In this document: piece after piece, positions 30,701-39,124 of the stretch
How the letters are laid out: the number at the start of each line of letters is the position of its first letter
Numbering within the stretch: position 1 is the first letter of the stretch
Origin: Thermosynechococcus sichuanensis E542
Lineage (GTDB): Bacteria > Cyanobacteriota > Cyanobacteriia > Thermosynechococcales > Thermosynechococcaceae
DNA: 64,000 bases
Reading direction: 5' to 3'
Assembly: GCF_003555505.1 (NCBI RefSeq)
Contig: NZ_CP032152.1
Span: forward strand, 2,403,001 to 2,467,000
The notes under the pieces: model-generated
What the model was told of the DNA's origin: nothing
The model's input: only the letters and a program-made list of their open reading frames with translations
Databases searched by the model: none
Translations under genes and position numbers: made by a program

Positions 30701-30841
30701 CCATTGGTCATAGACTCTCAGTTCCAAAGGTTCCAGCAGGCCACCCACCCGTAGTGCTAGGACACCTACCGTGGCGATCGCCGTTGCAATGACCGCCGGT
30801 AAAGCGCGTTTAAGATGCTCAGGGATGGAGACAGGGGTCAT
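27734..30841 (-). CDS. CHASE2-domain serine/threonine protein kinase with repetitive Pro/Thr linker
   Basis: A 1035-residue transmembrane kinase. An N-terminal membrane helix (about 15-33) precedes an extracytoplasmic CHASE2 sensor domain (about 40-320, with DQWLRWR, GIDIFRD and LIGLTGSSSNDKFLIP), then two or three membrane helices (about 330-400). A 350-residue Pro/Thr/Glu-rich linker with seven LPETQ/FPETQ motifs and a 28-residue tandem repeat leads to a complete Hanks-type kinase: LGEGGFGRT loop near 780, catalytic HRDIKPAN near 903, DFGAVR near 922, and SIGTRGYAPSEQ. All catalytic residues are present. Ligand and targets are unknown. It stands alone between psbE and chlG. Confidence 0.9.
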   Translation of the reverse strand: MTPVSIPEHLKRALPAVIATAIATVGVLALRVGGLLEPLELRVYDQWLRWRSTAATSQRLLIVEITEADIQTLKQYPIPDEVLIQAVNELQEHQPKVIGIDIFRDFPVPDRFKPPTDVLPSLGRVMMTQPNTVIVCKVRSEGDLGIAPPAGLLNNQVGFADIPIDDDGVVRRAILATQPEASDRCSTPQSFALALARVFLGINPQAVTQNRLELGTAGFQTLTSNWGGYNNLDAAGFQILINYAHPTQPYETVTLGEVLTGQVLPSKVRDRAVLIGLTGSSSNDKFLIPITLPGQTNRLTPGVVVQAAILEDLLAAALDNRSPMGTWPQEAIALWMLAWSGLGALIIAKGHRWVIVPLLVAGGLGLSGLTFLLFLQGSWIPLVAPLVGFGSAAVLMLGYRALSPAESTSTPSAPTAVPRGLSATPLELITEGISQSTSPESAPILEIPETAPTEVSCLETDANATVLQPETAISFTPIEPTPAPATGDKPHTAPTLLTSVVDQIPPTEIRETPPQPINERETFLVIHPDEADTSATELPERPLTTPEPTPADLPETQMVVPTAPSEIPATLRPDFPETQLTAPEALTTMPETPSIPTVDLPETQLTLPEPLTTPDLTSTPSTQFATSADLPETQLSIPETPPDITSTPPTQFATSVDLPETQLSIPETPPNTTSTPPTQFATSADLPETQLSIPDTPRGDLPETQPSNPDPLTSLPADATQLPEVMPATTVPSPPPPTTETQTPSGTQPKTTVISDISEEPREPLPQTVGGRYRVLSQLGEGGFGRTFLAADLHLPDHPICVVKQLVPSRKDERFLAIARRLFQREAETLAQLGQHERIPRLLAYFEEGGYFYLTQEYVDGESLKEEFEKKITLSQAEALAILKSILEILQYVHQFGVVHRDIKPANIMRRRSDQQLFLIDFGAVRHVQPEDLLQHGKYTISIGTRGYAPSEQMAGRPVIASDIYSLGMVIVEGLTGLAPMDLPSDPHTGDIVWQPGRHLSPQFVAIINKMIKYNFRDRYQSAEEVLNDLAKAGL
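28767..29018 (-). repeat. 84-bp tandem repeat inside the kinase linker
   Basis: Three units of 84 bp begin at 28767, 28851 and 28935 (plus-strand GACAGTTGGGTTTCCGGCAA). Each encodes 28 residues of the kinase linker with the core LPETQLSIPETPP. Units one and two differ at only a few bases, so the expansion looks recent; a fourth, diverged unit precedes it near 29027. Confidence 0.9.
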
Positions 30842-31045
30842 GGCACAATCTGGGGCTGTTCCGCTGATGCTGAAAGATTCTAAAAGCAGTTTCGCTTCTA
30901 TCCTGACCTACCCCACGGGCGATTGGCAAATTCAGGAGGATAACTCTTAACATCCTGCCCACTCCAAAGGGCAACAGGTTCCCCTAGGTGGAGGAAGGTG
31001 AAACGACTATAATCATTGAGGTGATTGCTGAGCACAACAAGCGCT

Positions 31046-32041
31046 ATGACGGAAACCCCCGATTCAACGACGACTTCAACATCCCCAGAAAGTACAACGG
31101 CAGCGGCACGTCAACTGCTGGGTATGAAGGGTGCCAAAAGCGGCGAGACGAATATCTGGAAAATTCGCCTGCAATTGATGAAGCCGATTACATGGATTCC
31201 CCTCATTTGGGGCGTAGTCTGTGGTGCTGCCTCCTCAGGAGGATTTACATGGCGTCTGGAAGATGTGCTCAAGGCAGCCACCTGTATGCTGCTGTCGGGG
31301 CCTTTGATGGCCGGCTATACGCAAACGCTCAACGATTACTACGATCGCGAGATTGATGCCATCAATGAACCCTACCGCCCGATTCCTTCGGGGGCGATTT
31401 CTCTTAATCAAGTGCGGGCACAGATTATCTTCCTTGTTGTCGCGGGTTTGGGCCTAGCTGTTTTACTCGATCTATGGGCTGACCATCCCACCTTCCCCGT
31501 GACCAAAATTGCTTTGCTAGGGGGCTTTTTGGCCTATATTTACTCTGCACCGCCCCTGAAACTGAAAAAAAATGGTTGGCTGGGAAATTATGCCCTAGGA
31601 GCAAGCTACATTGCCTTACCGTGGTGGGCAGGTCACGCCCTTTTTGGCGAATTGACGCCAACCATTGTGATCTTGACTTTAATTTACAGTTTGGCGGGCT
31701 TGGGCATTGCCATTGTCAATGACTTCAAAAGCGTTGAGGGCGATCGCCAGCTCGGCTTGGCCTCCTTACCGGTGATGTTTGGCGTCACCACGGCTGCTTG
31801 GATCTGTGTCCTGATGATTGATATTTTCCAGTTGGCAATTGCAGGCTACTTGATGGCAATCCATGCCAATCTTTATGCAGTGCTGTTGATTTTGCTAATT
31901 ATTCCCCAAATCGTCTTTCAGGATATGTACTTTCTGCGGGATCCTTTGAAGAACGATGTCAAGTACCAAGCGAGTGCGCAACCGTTTCTCGTCTTAGGGA
32001 TGTTAGTGGTGGGGTTAGCCCTTGGCCATACGCTGGTGTAG
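31046..32041 (+). CDS. chlG: Chlorophyll synthase (ChlG)
   Basis: UbiA-family membrane prenyltransferase that esterifies chlorophyllide with phytyl or geranylgeranyl diphosphate, the last step of chlorophyll synthesis. The first Asp-rich motif NDYYDREIDAINEPYRPIPSG (near residue 95) and second NDFKSVEGDRQLG (near 230) are both complete; about eight or nine membrane helices follow the polar Ser/Thr-rich first 30 residues. The ATG at 31046 (MTETPDST) is preferred to one seven codons upstream. The RluA-type gene follows after 9 bp. Confidence 0.96.
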   Translation: MTETPDSTTTSTSPESTTAAARQLLGMKGAKSGETNIWKIRLQLMKPITWIPLIWGVVCGAASSGGFTWRLEDVLKAATCMLLSGPLMAGYTQTLNDYYDREIDAINEPYRPIPSGAISLNQVRAQIIFLVVAGLGLAVLLDLWADHPTFPVTKIALLGGFLAYIYSAPPLKLKKNGWLGNYALGASYIALPWWAGHALFGELTPTIVILTLIYSLAGLGIAIVNDFKSVEGDRQLGLASLPVMFGVTTAAWICVLMIDIFQLAIAGYLMAIHANLYAVLLILLIIPQIVFQDMYFLRDPLKNDVKYQASAQPFLVLGMLVVGLALGHTLV

Positions 32042-32050
32042 TTGGGGGGC

Positions 32051-32980
32051 ATGACGACATCGCTGACCTTCAAGGTAGAAAAGGGGGGCGATCGCCTCGA
32101 TACGTTCCTTGCCCAACAGCATCCTGAACTCTCGCGATCGCGCTGGCAGCAATTGATCCAACAGGGGCACGTACGCCTCAATGGCCAAGTGTGCGATCGC
32201 AAAAATCAGCCCCTCAGTGGGGGCGAGGTACTGGAGGTGGCGCTCCCTGAGCCAGAACCATTGGATTTAATCCCTGAACCCCTGCCCCTGAGTATTCTCT
32301 ACGAGGATGATGAGTTACTGATTCTCAATAAACCGGTGGATTTAGTGGTGCATCCCGCCCCCGGTCATAGTCGCGGTACACTCGTTCATGGTCTATTAGC
32401 CCACTGTCCTAACTTGACGGGCATTGGTGGTGTGCAGCGGCCGGGGATTGTGCATCGCCTAGACAAAGACACCTCTGGCGTCATGGTTGTTGCCAAAACG
32501 GAGTTTGCCCTACACCATCTGCAACAACAACTGAAAGCACGACAAATGCAGCGCCACTACCTTGGTGTCGTCTATGGTCAACCCCCTGAAGATACGGGAA
32601 CGGTAATTACACCTATTGGCCGTCACCCGGTGGATCGCAAAAAGATGGCAGTGGTGCCCCCTGAAAAAGGCCGCGTCGCAATTACCCACTGGTATGTAAA
32701 AGAGCGCTTTCGCCACTGTGCCCTTGTCGAGTTCCACCTTGAAACCGGTCGTACCCATCAAATTCGGGTTCATGCCGCCCACTTGGGTTGGCCACTGTTG
32801 GGGGATCCCCTCTATGGCCGAGGCACGCCGCTAAAAGTGAAGCTTCCCGGTCAAGCGCTTCATGCCTATCGCTTACAGTTGCAGCATCCACGTACAGGTG
32901 AGGAGGTTGTGGCGATCGCTCCCCTGCCAGAGCATTTAGAAAAACTATTGCGAATCTTGCGCCAGCAAGCTCTCAATTGA
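32051..32980 (+). CDS. RluA/RluD-family 23S rRNA pseudouridine synthase
   Basis: A 309-residue pseudouridine synthase with an N-terminal S4 RNA-binding domain (RLDTFLAQQHPELSRSRWQQL, VRLNG) and the catalytic HRLDKDTSGVMVV containing the essential Asp near residue 137, plus RTHQIRVH near 235. RluD modifies helix 69 of 23S rRNA in E. coli; the exact target here is inferred. The ATG at 32051 is used rather than a TTG at 32042. Co-directional with chlG. Confidence 0.92.
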   Translation: MTTSLTFKVEKGGDRLDTFLAQQHPELSRSRWQQLIQQGHVRLNGQVCDRKNQPLSGGEVLEVALPEPEPLDLIPEPLPLSILYEDDELLILNKPVDLVVHPAPGHSRGTLVHGLLAHCPNLTGIGGVQRPGIVHRLDKDTSGVMVVAKTEFALHHLQQQLKARQMQRHYLGVVYGQPPEDTGTVITPIGRHPVDRKKMAVVPPEKGRVAITHWYVKERFRHCALVEFHLETGRTHQIRVHAAHLGWPLLGDPLYGRGTPLKVKLPGQALHAYRLQLQHPRTGEEVVAIAPLPEHLEKLLRILRQQALN

Positions 32981-32997
32981 GGTTTTTACTCTTCCTA

Positions 32998-33070
32998 TGG
33001 AGCTAAGCGGATTCGAACCGCTGACCCCTTCAATGCCATTGAAGTGCTCTACCAACTGAGCTATAGCCCC
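32998..33070 (-). tRNA. trnA: tRNA-Ala (GGC)
   Basis: A 73-nt cloverleaf: acceptor GGGGCTA pairs with TAGCTCC, the D-arm is GCTCAGTTGGTAGAGC, the anticodon stem CTTCA/TGAAG encloses ATGGCAT with anticodon GGC, and the T-arm is CAGCGGTTCGAATCCGCT. No encoded CCA. It lies between the RluA-type gene and the FHA-PrsW gene. Confidence 0.95.
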
Positions 33071-33300
33071 GAATCAGCAGAATCCTATCTTCGCCCAAAG
33101 TACGACCCTTTGTCAACTCCTAGTTACAAAGCAAACCTCTCCTCAGCAGCGCTACCCCAGTTTCCCGGTGCCTTGTCTTGGGGCGATCGCCCTCCCGATC
33201 AAAGGAAGTATCAAGTACCCAGTGTATAGTGGGTGTGAGTGCTAAGCAGGTTAGGACGTTGGGATTGTCATCGTCCCCCTTGCAGTTGATCCGGGTGCTA

Positions 33301-34590
33301 ATGAATCGCGATCGCTCCCCCCTCAATCCAACGCTGAAGTATGCGGGTGTACTGCGGCAAGTCTCCCCTGAAATGGGGCAGTTTTGGCTCTCCCAAGAGG
33401 ATGTGACGATTATTGGCCGTGACCCAGATACTTGCCATATTGTCCTTGACGCTCATATCTATACGTCTGTTTCCCGCCACCATGCCCAACTCACCTGTCA
33501 AAAACGGGGCGGTATTCCCGTGTGGGCGATCGCTGACCTCGGGAGTGTCAATGGCACCTACGTCAATCAACAGCGAGTGGAGACATTAACGGTGCTCAAT
33601 GCGGGCGATCGCATTCAATTGGGACGCCAAGGGCCTGAATTTGTCTTAGAATACCTCCCCCTCACTGAAGTCGTCAGCACCCAACCCGATCAGCCCCTCA
33701 CCCTCACGCAACTGCTGCCTATTTTTGCCATTCATCCCGACTGGGTACGCAAAGCCTATCTGGTACCGGGGATTGTTACCGTTGTTGCGGTCATCCTACT
33801 TTTTGCCACGGCTGGCTCCCCCGACGCGTTCAAGGTCATCTTGGCGCTCTATTTGGGCAGTGCTGCCTATTACTTCATTTATCAACTCTGTGGCAAACGC
33901 AAACCTGTATGGGTTTTACTGGGCACGTTGACGCTGGAAATTTTGATTCTGCAAAGCCCGATTTTGCCAGCAATGATCTATCTCTTTCGCACAATCTTAC
34001 CGGGTCAACTGCATCCGCCCCATTCTTCATTTTGGGTGCTATTCGGCCGCAACTTCATTGGTGCCGGGCTAATGGAAGAGCTACTCAAGGCCTTACCAAT
34101 TGTCGTGGCCTATGGGTTAGGGCGATGGCTGCCAAGTCCATGGAAACAAAAGGTGGGCGTATGGGAACCCCTCGATGGCATTCTTTTGGGGGCCGCCGCC
34201 GGCCTCGGTTTTACGTGGACAGAGACCCTTGGCCAGTATGTCCCTAGTATTGCAGGTCAATTTGGTAATTTAGCTGGTCTGCAAGTGCTGATTCCCCGGG
34301 TATTGGGATCCCTAACGGGGCACATGGCCTACACAGGCTACTTGGGCTATTGTGTGGGCTTGAGTGTATTGCGCCCCCATCGCGCACCCTTGATTTTAAT
34401 CGTTGGCCTAAGTCTAGCGGCCTTTCTCCATGCCCTTTGGAATACGGCTGCCGCCCGTTTTGGTCCGATGGGTTTGGCCGTGGTGGGGATTTTGGCCTAT
34501 GTGTTTCTTACCGCCGCGATTTTGAAAGCGCGTCAACTGTCTCCGACGCGATCGCAAAACTTTGCCACCCGATTCTATGGTTATCGCTAA
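33301..34590 (+). CDS. FHA domain fused to PrsW-family intramembrane protease
   Basis: A 429-residue two-part protein. The N-terminal FHA domain (about residues 20-120) has IIGRDPDTCHIVL, SVSRHHAQL and DLGSVNGTYVN, the phosphothreonine-binding loops. About eight membrane helices follow, with PrsW protease motifs: EELLK near residue 258, a WTE near 302, HMAYTGYLGY near 342 and HALWN near 380. PrsW in Bacillus performs site-1 cleavage of an anti-sigma factor. The fusion suggests that recruitment of a Thr-phosphorylated partner controls proteolysis. The ATG at 33301 is used. Confidence 0.85.
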   Translation: MNRDRSPLNPTLKYAGVLRQVSPEMGQFWLSQEDVTIIGRDPDTCHIVLDAHIYTSVSRHHAQLTCQKRGGIPVWAIADLGSVNGTYVNQQRVETLTVLNAGDRIQLGRQGPEFVLEYLPLTEVVSTQPDQPLTLTQLLPIFAIHPDWVRKAYLVPGIVTVVAVILLFATAGSPDAFKVILALYLGSAAYYFIYQLCGKRKPVWVLLGTLTLEILILQSPILPAMIYLFRTILPGQLHPPHSSFWVLFGRNFIGAGLMEELLKALPIVVAYGLGRWLPSPWKQKVGVWEPLDGILLGAAAGLGFTWTETLGQYVPSIAGQFGNLAGLQVLIPRVLGSLTGHMAYTGYLGYCVGLSVLRPHRAPLILIVGLSLAAFLHALWNTAAARFGPMGLAVVGILAYVFLTAAILKARQLSPTRSQNFATRFYGYR

Positions 34591-34780
34591 TCTCTACATC
34601 GGTGAGGAGAGCAGGGTGGCATTCCCAGAAATGATTGGCTGACTTTTCTAATATGGGTTTGCTCTGTAGCTCTAGGCGCAAGCATTGATGTATAAAATAT
34701 ACTCATTTTGATTCTTTCATCCACTGGCGCGATCGCAACAGTGCAGCGGAACTGTATCACCTTTTACTTCGACAATCTCA

Positions 34781-36031
34781 ATGGTTGGCTATCTCATTTC
34801 CCTTGGTATCTTCACTGCCACCTTTGCCCTTTTTAGCTTGGGGCTGAATTTGCACTGGGGGTACACGGGGCTAATTAACTTTGGCCATGTTGGCTTTTTG
34901 GCCATTGGTTCCTACACCACGATTTTGTTGGGGATTGCTGGCGTTCCCATGTTCTTTGCCGTTCTTGCTGGCGTGGTGCTGGCGATGGGACTGGGCTTTT
35001 TAATGGGGATTGCTACGCTGCGACTGCGGGAAGATTACCTTGCGATTGTGACGATTGGCATGGCGGAAATTGTCCGCTTGATTGCCCTCAATGAGGATTG
35101 GCTCACCCGAGGGGGGCGCGGGGTGTATGGCTTTCCACTGCCCCTTGCTCAGTTCAACCCCAATATGCCGACCAAGCTGGGGATGATTGCTCTTTTTTGG
35201 GCTGTGGTGGGGGCGGCGGCATGGCAGTGGTGGCAATGGCTAGAGCGGCAGTATGGGGGATCGCACCCCCGCTGGTTACTCCCTAGCTATGCAGCTCTAT
35301 TGATTGCCGGTACCCTCAGCCTGTGGGCAACATTGCTCCCCTTGAGCTTAGGACGAGGAATAGCCATTTTTCCCCTGGGGTTGACGCTGGTGACCCTGGG
35401 TGGGGCGATCGCCCTCGTGAGCTATTATTGCCGTTCAGAAAAACCAGCAGTGGTTCCCATCGCTTTGAATACGTTGGCCGCTGCTCTGGTGGGTCTGGTG
35501 GTCAAAGCCCTTACCCTTGGCCTGTGGGATTTTAGTTACCGGGCTGGGCTGTTGTGGCTGTTGGTGTTGGTGTTGGCCTTGGTGGTGTGGCAGTTAGAGC
35601 GGTGGATTCATTCCCCCTGGGGACGGGTGCTCAAAGCGATCCGCGAAGATGAAGAGGTGGCCAAAGCCCTAGGCAAAAATGTCTTTGCCTACAAAATGCA
35701 GTCACTGCTGTTGGGGGGGGCGATCGCGGCGGTAGCAGGGTCTTTTTATGCGTGGCAGCTCACATTTATTAACCCCGATGGCTTTGTATCCCTGATTACA
35801 TTTCAGGCGTGGACAATTGTGGTTTTAGGGGGCGCAGGCAATAACATGGGTACCCTTCTCGGCGCTGCTCTCTTTTGGGCCTACACTGCCCTGACCCGCT
35901 TTATTCCCCTTGATGGCGGTCGCCTAGAGGCCTTGCGGATGATGCTCATTGGCCTTGTCCTCATTATCTTGATGATGTGGCGACCCCAAGGTATTTTGGG
36001 CAAAAAGGAGGAACTCAGCCTTGGTCGATGA
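34781..36031 (+). CDS. Branched-chain/neutral amino acid ABC permease (LivM type)
   Basis: A 416-residue permease with about ten membrane helices. Conserved LivM segments are GYTGLINFGHVGFLAIGSYT near residue 28, LRLREDYLAIVTIGMAEIVR near 85 and SPWGRVLKAIREDEEVAKALGKN near 280, the site of ATPase contact. Cyanobacterial counterparts (NatD) belong to a neutral amino-acid uptake system. Its end overlaps the ATPase gene by 11 bp. LivH, a binding protein and LivF are not adjacent. Confidence 0.92.
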   Translation: MVGYLISLGIFTATFALFSLGLNLHWGYTGLINFGHVGFLAIGSYTTILLGIAGVPMFFAVLAGVVLAMGLGFLMGIATLRLREDYLAIVTIGMAEIVRLIALNEDWLTRGGRGVYGFPLPLAQFNPNMPTKLGMIALFWAVVGAAAWQWWQWLERQYGGSHPRWLLPSYAALLIAGTLSLWATLLPLSLGRGIAIFPLGLTLVTLGGAIALVSYYCRSEKPAVVPIALNTLAAALVGLVVKALTLGLWDFSYRAGLLWLLVLVLALVVWQLERWIHSPWGRVLKAIREDEEVAKALGKNVFAYKMQSLLLGGAIAAVAGSFYAWQLTFINPDGFVSLITFQAWTIVVLGGAGNNMGTLLGAALFWAYTALTRFIPLDGGRLEALRMMLIGLVLIILMMWRPQGILGKKEELSLGR

Positions 36032-36833
36032 ACCTTCTCTCGCCCCCGTCTCTAGCGGTGTCAGTCCAGTCTTGCCCTCAGACCTGCTAGTGGCTACGGG
36101 GCTATGCAAAAGTTTTGGCGGCATTCGCGCGGTGGATCAGGCGGAAATTCGGGTTGCCCGCGGCAGTATCACCGGTCTCATTGGCCCTAATGGTGCCGGC
36201 AAAACCACCCTCTTCAACCTGTTGTGCAACTTCCTCACCCCCGACCAAGGCCGTGTGATTTTTGACGGTGTCCCCATTAGCCATTTGCCCCCCTACCAAG
36301 TTGCCCTTCAGGGACTCCTGCGCACCTTCCAAGTGCCCCGCGTACTCTCGCGCCTATCGGTTCTGGAGAATATGCTCCTAGCCGCGCCACTGCAAACGGG
36401 GGAGAAGTTTTGGAATAGTTGGCTGCAACCCCTGCGCATCCGCCAAGAGGAACAGGAACTGCGGCAACGGGCGTGGGCAATTTTGGAATCTGTGGGGCTA
36501 GCAGCCAAGGCCAATGACTATGCGGGTGCGTTGTCGGGCGGGCAGCGCAAACTCCTCGAAATGGCACGGGTAATGATGCACCGTCCCCGCATGGTGCTCC
36601 TTGACGAGCCAGCCGCTGGCGTCAACCCAACCTTGATCAACCAAATTTGCGAGCATATTGTGCGTTGGAATCAGGAGGGCGTGACGTTTCTGATCATTGA
36701 ACATAATATGGACGTGGTCATGTCCCTGTGTCAGCACATCTGGGTCTTGGCCGAGGGGAAAAATCTTGCTGACGGTCCTCCAAGTGAGATTCAAACCAAT
36801 CCTGAGGTTTTGAGAGCTTATCTCGGACAATAG
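36021..36833 (+). CDS. Branched-chain/neutral amino acid ABC ATPase (LivG type)
   Basis: A ~270-residue ABC ATPase of the LivG (NatA) kind. Walker A is GPNGAGKTTLFNLL near residue 56, the signature ALSGGQRKLLEMARVM near 172, Walker B MVLLDEPAAGVNP near 192 and the switch His IIEHNMDVV near 228. The longest frame begins at a TTG (36021) inside livM; an in-frame GTG at 36090 is a possible alternative start. Coupled to the LivM-type permease. Confidence 0.92.
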   Translation: MVDEPSLAPVSSGVSPVLPSDLLVATGLCKSFGGIRAVDQAEIRVARGSITGLIGPNGAGKTTLFNLLCNFLTPDQGRVIFDGVPISHLPPYQVALQGLLRTFQVPRVLSRLSVLENMLLAAPLQTGEKFWNSWLQPLRIRQEEQELRQRAWAILESVGLAAKANDYAGALSGGQRKLLEMARVMMHRPRMVLLDEPAAGVNPTLINQICEHIVRWNQEGVTFLIIEHNMDVVMSLCQHIWVLAEGKNLADGPPSEIQTNPEVLRAYLGQ

Positions 36834-36844
36834 CTCATCGCTCT

Positions 36845-38932
36845 TTAGGAATAGCCTCGAATCACCGCCAAGGAAGGACAGCGCTGCTGATCCAATTGCT
36901 GAAGGTATTGGCGATGCTGGTAGTAGTCATGGCGCAGTTGTTCAAGGACTTGCAGCCGCTCGGGTGCCACACCGGGAATATCGTCAATTTCACTGTCGCT
37001 GTCGGTCAGTAAGCGATTTAGATAGTGGCGTAGGGCTTCACTGGTGGGAGATTCACTTAAAATCAGAGCAACAGTTTCCTGCCAAGACTGGAGGATGTAG
37101 CGACAGCGCTTTTCAACGGCAATGCGCTCAAGGGCGGCGGCGGCGGCTTGGATGACAAGTTCGGGGCGATCGAGACTGACGGCAGTGGTCTCATCTAAGT
37201 GTAGGAGCGGAGTCATCAGGGAAGCTTCTTCCGCTTCGGCGAGGCGATCAAAAAGATGGGTGACCAAATCCAAGTCCGTCAGTTGTGTGCCAGTTTCCAT
37301 GGGTGAATGGAGGGGCCACTCAGCGGTATAGGGATCATCCGGTGCAGGCAGACCGGCACACTGTTCTTCTTCAATCGCTAGGATTTGCCGCCACAGCCAG
37401 CGATGGTGGGAGAGGCTAAATTCAATATCCCGTGTTTGCAGCGTTTGCCGAATCAGGGGGCGATATTCCCCACAGTGCAGATAGAGGCGTAGTAGCTGTT
37501 CTTCAGCCGCTTGACGCAAATTATAGTCCGCTGGACGTTGCCATTTTTGCGATCGCCCCTGCCAGCGCTGACCCCGCACCTGTTGCCGCAGCGATTCTTC
37601 GATGCGGAGGATAAAGCGACTATCGTGGCGTCCCAGTAGCTCAGCACAGTGGTGAATGTAGTGACTGCGCAGCGTGGCATTGGGGAGTTTGCCCAAGAGT
37701 TCACTCAAGGCTTGGCTCGCCTGCTGAAATTGATCGCTTTGGTCGAGATCGTACTGTTGCAAGATGTTTTGGATTTGCCAATCGAGCCAGAGGGGCGCTT
37801 GATCTAAGAGGGTTTGGTAGCGATTGCGCCGTGCTTCTAAGGACTCCGCCGCATCCGTGAAAAAGTCAGCCGCATCTTTACCGGCTGGTAACGTGAGAAT
37901 GCGCAGTCGCAGATCTCCCCGATAGGCCAAATCCGCAGCCTCGCCAATGGCGCGATCGGCAGCTCGCTGTCCTGCTGAATCAGCATCAAAGTTGAGAATA
38001 ATTTGCTTCGACTCGGTGTAGCGCAGTAGCAGTTTAATTTGGGCTTGAGTGAGGGCAGTGCCTAAACTGGCCACCGCTTGGGGAAACCCCGCTTGGTGCA
38101 ATGCCATCACATCAAAGTAACCCTCAACCACAATGGCTTGATCCTTTTGGACAATGGCTTGCCGTGCTTTATCAAGGCCAAAGAGCAACTGTCCCTTGTT
38201 AAAAATGGGGGTTTCTGGCGAGTTGAGATACTTCGGCTCTTCGTTGCTCAGGGTACGACCGCCAAACCCCACCACCCGTCCTTGGGCATCCATGATCGGG
38301 ATCATCAGGCGATCGCGAAAGCGGTCATAGTAGCCGTCCCCTGTTCGCCGAGGCATAATCAAGCCCGCCTGCTCAACTAAAGCAGCAGGGTATCCCTTTT
38401 GCTCCACAAGATAGCTGTAGAGCACTTGCCAACCCGCAGGGGCATAGCCCAAACGAAATTGTTGGATAGTCTCCTCTTGTAGGCGGCGTTGCTGTAAATA
38501 GGCTTGAGCCGCTTGGCCAATGGGCTGCCGTAGGGCGTGTTCATAGAAACTGGTGGCGATCGCCAGAATTTCGTACAGTTGCTCTTGCAGGGATAGCCGT
38601 GCCTGTAGGGCCTGTTTTTGCTCACTATCGAGGGTGCGCACCGGAATCTGATGGCGTTGGGCAAGGTCGAGCACTACCTCGGCAAAGGAGCGCTTTTGCA
38701 GTTCCATTAGGAACTTAATGGCATTGCCCCCGGCACCGCAACCAAAACAGTAGTAAAACCCCTTCAGGGGGCTGACCGTAAAACTGGGGGTTTTCTCTTC
38801 GTGAAACGGACAACAGCCAACGTATTCTCGCCCGCGCTTGCGTAGGACAACGTGCTCGGCCACCACGTCCACAATGTTGACCGCTTGGCGCACAGCCTCA
38901 ATCGTATCGGGGTGTAGGCGAGGAATTTCCAT
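36845..38932 (-). CDS. dnaG: DNA primase (DnaG)
   Basis: Synthesises RNA primers for DNA replication. The 695-residue protein has the N-terminal CHC2 zinc ribbon (CCPFHEEKTPSF and CFGCGAGG, residues 41-68), the RNA-polymerase core with the TOPRIM motif VVEGYFDVMALHQAG near 268 and DADSAG near 317, and a C-terminal helical region that would contact DnaB. Convergent with LivG (11 bp apart). Confidence 0.97.
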   Translation of the reverse strand: MEIPRLHPDTIEAVRQAVNIVDVVAEHVVLRKRGREYVGCCPFHEEKTPSFTVSPLKGFYYCFGCGAGGNAIKFLMELQKRSFAEVVLDLAQRHQIPVRTLDSEQKQALQARLSLQEQLYEILAIATSFYEHALRQPIGQAAQAYLQQRRLQEETIQQFRLGYAPAGWQVLYSYLVEQKGYPAALVEQAGLIMPRRTGDGYYDRFRDRLMIPIMDAQGRVVGFGGRTLSNEEPKYLNSPETPIFNKGQLLFGLDKARQAIVQKDQAIVVEGYFDVMALHQAGFPQAVASLGTALTQAQIKLLLRYTESKQIILNFDADSAGQRAADRAIGEAADLAYRGDLRLRILTLPAGKDAADFFTDAAESLEARRNRYQTLLDQAPLWLDWQIQNILQQYDLDQSDQFQQASQALSELLGKLPNATLRSHYIHHCAELLGRHDSRFILRIEESLRQQVRGQRWQGRSQKWQRPADYNLRQAAEEQLLRLYLHCGEYRPLIRQTLQTRDIEFSLSHHRWLWRQILAIEEEQCAGLPAPDDPYTAEWPLHSPMETGTQLTDLDLVTHLFDRLAEAEEASLMTPLLHLDETTAVSLDRPELVIQAAAAALERIAVEKRCRYILQSWQETVALILSESPTSEALRHYLNRLLTDSDSEIDDIPGVAPERLQVLEQLRHDYYQHRQYLQQLDQQRCPSLAVIRGYS

Positions 38933-39124
38933 AGATCACCAGTCTAATTGATCCTCTCAATCAGATGTTTCCCTCTGGAAAATTCAAGGATTCCTAAGGA
39001 TGTTGCAAGCTCTTAACTCAAGCAGCCAAGGGCGATTGAGCTTCGCTAGGATGTTGACGGTGCCTTTGTTAGGCGCAGAGGCAGGCTTTGAGGCCACAAC
39101 TGTTCATATAGGGAGCAAGTATTC

